A stretch of DNA of 5,858 nucleotides from Phycisphaerales bacterium UBA1926. Lineage in GTDB: Bacteria; Planctomycetota; Phycisphaerae; Phycisphaerales; UBA1924. The first letter of the stretch is position 1, and each line of letters begins with the position of its first letter. The position numbers and the translations under genes are program-made. Below the pieces are notes generated by a model. That model worked only from the letters and a program-made list of their open reading frames with translations, ran no database searches and was not told the DNA's origin. Positions 5,155 to 5,858 of the stretch are shown in pieces. Location: positions 87,308 to 93,165 of the forward strand of contig DDFO01000038.1 in NCBI GenBank assembly GCA_002337215.1, given 5' to 3'.

Positions 5155-5858
5155 TCAGCGTGCGGCGTTCGACATGACGTAGAGCATCTCCCTCGCGATC
5201 TGGGCACACCGCTCGTCGTAGGTGGCGGCCTCTTCGGGAGTGCCATCGCTCGCCTTCGGATCAACGAAGGGAACAGCGATGCGGAATTCCGCCCCGGGGA
5301 CGAACGGGCACGCCTCGTCCGCGTCTGTGCAGACCATGACGGCGCCGAAGCCGTCCTTGGGGTTCGGGTCGTTGTCGAACGGCTTGCTGAAGCAGGTCAT
5401 CGCGGGCAGATCGTCCGAGATCCGGGCGTGGTAGACCGGGTTTCGCGCGTCGGTGGTCTTCTCGATGCGGATCCCGGCTCGCTCCGCGGCGGCGACCGCA
5501 CGGGGATTGAACGCGGTGGACTCGGTGCCCCCTGAGTAGGTCCACACCCGCAGGCCGACCCGCTTGGCGGCGGCGGCGGCCCAGAGCTGCGAGAGGTGGC
5601 TCCGCCTGCTGTTGTGCGTGCAGACGAAGATCAATGACGCAGGATCCGCGGATTTGGTATCCCGGCGGACATAGGCCGAGAGTTCTTCGAGTACCGCTTT
5701 GCGATCGGGCGAGATCAGTTCGAATTCCGCGGCGCGGGCATCGAGATAGGACTCGATCTTCGGGTAGAGCCTTGCGTGCGCCGGAGCCGCGTCAGAGGCG
5801 GTTGTGGACTGCGCCGCGAGCGAGAGGACAAGTACGGCGGCAATCACGGCAGCGACGG
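5155..5858 (-). CDS. Arsenate reductase / low-molecular-weight phosphatase-like protein with export signal (5' end off window)
   Basis: The frame is open to the window edge, so the true start is probably beyond 5858. The first start codon inside is a GTG at 5847, with no ribosome binding site in the 11 bases seen. Numbering from that GTG gives 230 residues. Residues 1-25 look like a signal peptide: a hydrophobic core VLVLSLAA, then a Ser/Thr/Ala stretch ending AHA (23-25). A helical segment LYPKIESYLDARAAEFELI follows, then the phosphatase loop C-T-H-N-S-R-R-S (C76 to R82, the C-x5-R signature). VCTDADEACP (172-181) matches the C-S-D-A-D-x-x-C-P segment of thioredoxin-coupled ArsC, so C76, C173 and C180 would be the redox triad. 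D196 in PFVDPK fits the general acid. The fold reduces arsenate to arsenite or removes phosphate from tyrosine. The extra N-terminal part makes it longer than the roughly 130-residue ArsC. No ars genes or arsenic regulator are seen nearby. The fold is sure; the substrate is not. Confidence 0.85.
   Translation of the reverse strand, partial: VAAVIAAVLVLSLAAQSTTASDAAPAHARLYPKIESYLDARAAEFELISPDRKAVLEELSAYVRRDTKSADPASLIFVCTHNSRRSHLSQLWAAAAAKRVGLRVWTYSGGTESTAFNPRAVAAAERAGIRIEKTTDARNPVYHARISDDLPAMTCFSKPFDNDPNPKDGFGAVMVCTDADEACPFVPGAEFRIAVPFVDPKASDGTPEEAATYDERCAQIAREMLYVMSNAAR

Noticed and set aside
3939..5177. A 412-codon open frame on the + strand opposite rmuC.
   Set aside because: It is the mirror of a long Glu/Arg/Gln-rich coiled-coil gene, where antisense frames are often open by composition. 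Its translation is Leu/Arg/Asp-rich without domains, and rmuC on the other strand is unmistakable.

Overview
The window is GC-rich chromosomal DNA from a diderm-type bacterium. It carries a lipoprotein with a lipobox, a secreted-looking protein, and several genes with no visible Shine-Dalgarno sequence. The mix (full-length DprA and LexA, RmuC, and an arsenate-reductase-like phosphatase) would fit a planctomycete such as a member of the Phycisphaerae. That placement is a guess from general character, not from a marker gene. I see no transposase, integrase, CRISPR array, rRNA or tRNA.

Layout on the + strand: the last 30 codons of an unidentified gene (1-93); a small lipoprotein (149-565); dprA (614-1888), the DNA-processing chain A protein of natural transformation; a stretch of about 970 bases without a convincing gene, holding several inverted repeats (1889-2860); and lexA (2861-3496), the SOS repressor with an intact self-cleavage apparatus, followed by a good intrinsic terminator (3602-3625). 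On the - strand, converging on lexA, are rmuC (5081 to 3648), a membrane-anchored coiled-coil recombination protein, and upstream of it an arsenate-reductase-like / low-molecular-weight phosphatase-like protein with what looks like an export signal (from beyond 5858 to 5155).

Three of the six genes act on DNA: DprA loads RecA on incoming single strands, LexA is cleaved when RecA filaments form, and RmuC limits certain rearrangements. They are not one operon, because lexA and rmuC converge. The proximity suggests, but does not prove, a DNA-damage/recombination neighbourhood. The points most worth a second look are: a recurring TAnnnT box 6-8 bases before start codons that lack a ribosome binding site (candidate leaderless promoters); dyads upstream of lexA that could be its operator; the unexplained long gap before lexA; and the apparently exported, thioredoxin-type arsenate reductase homologue.
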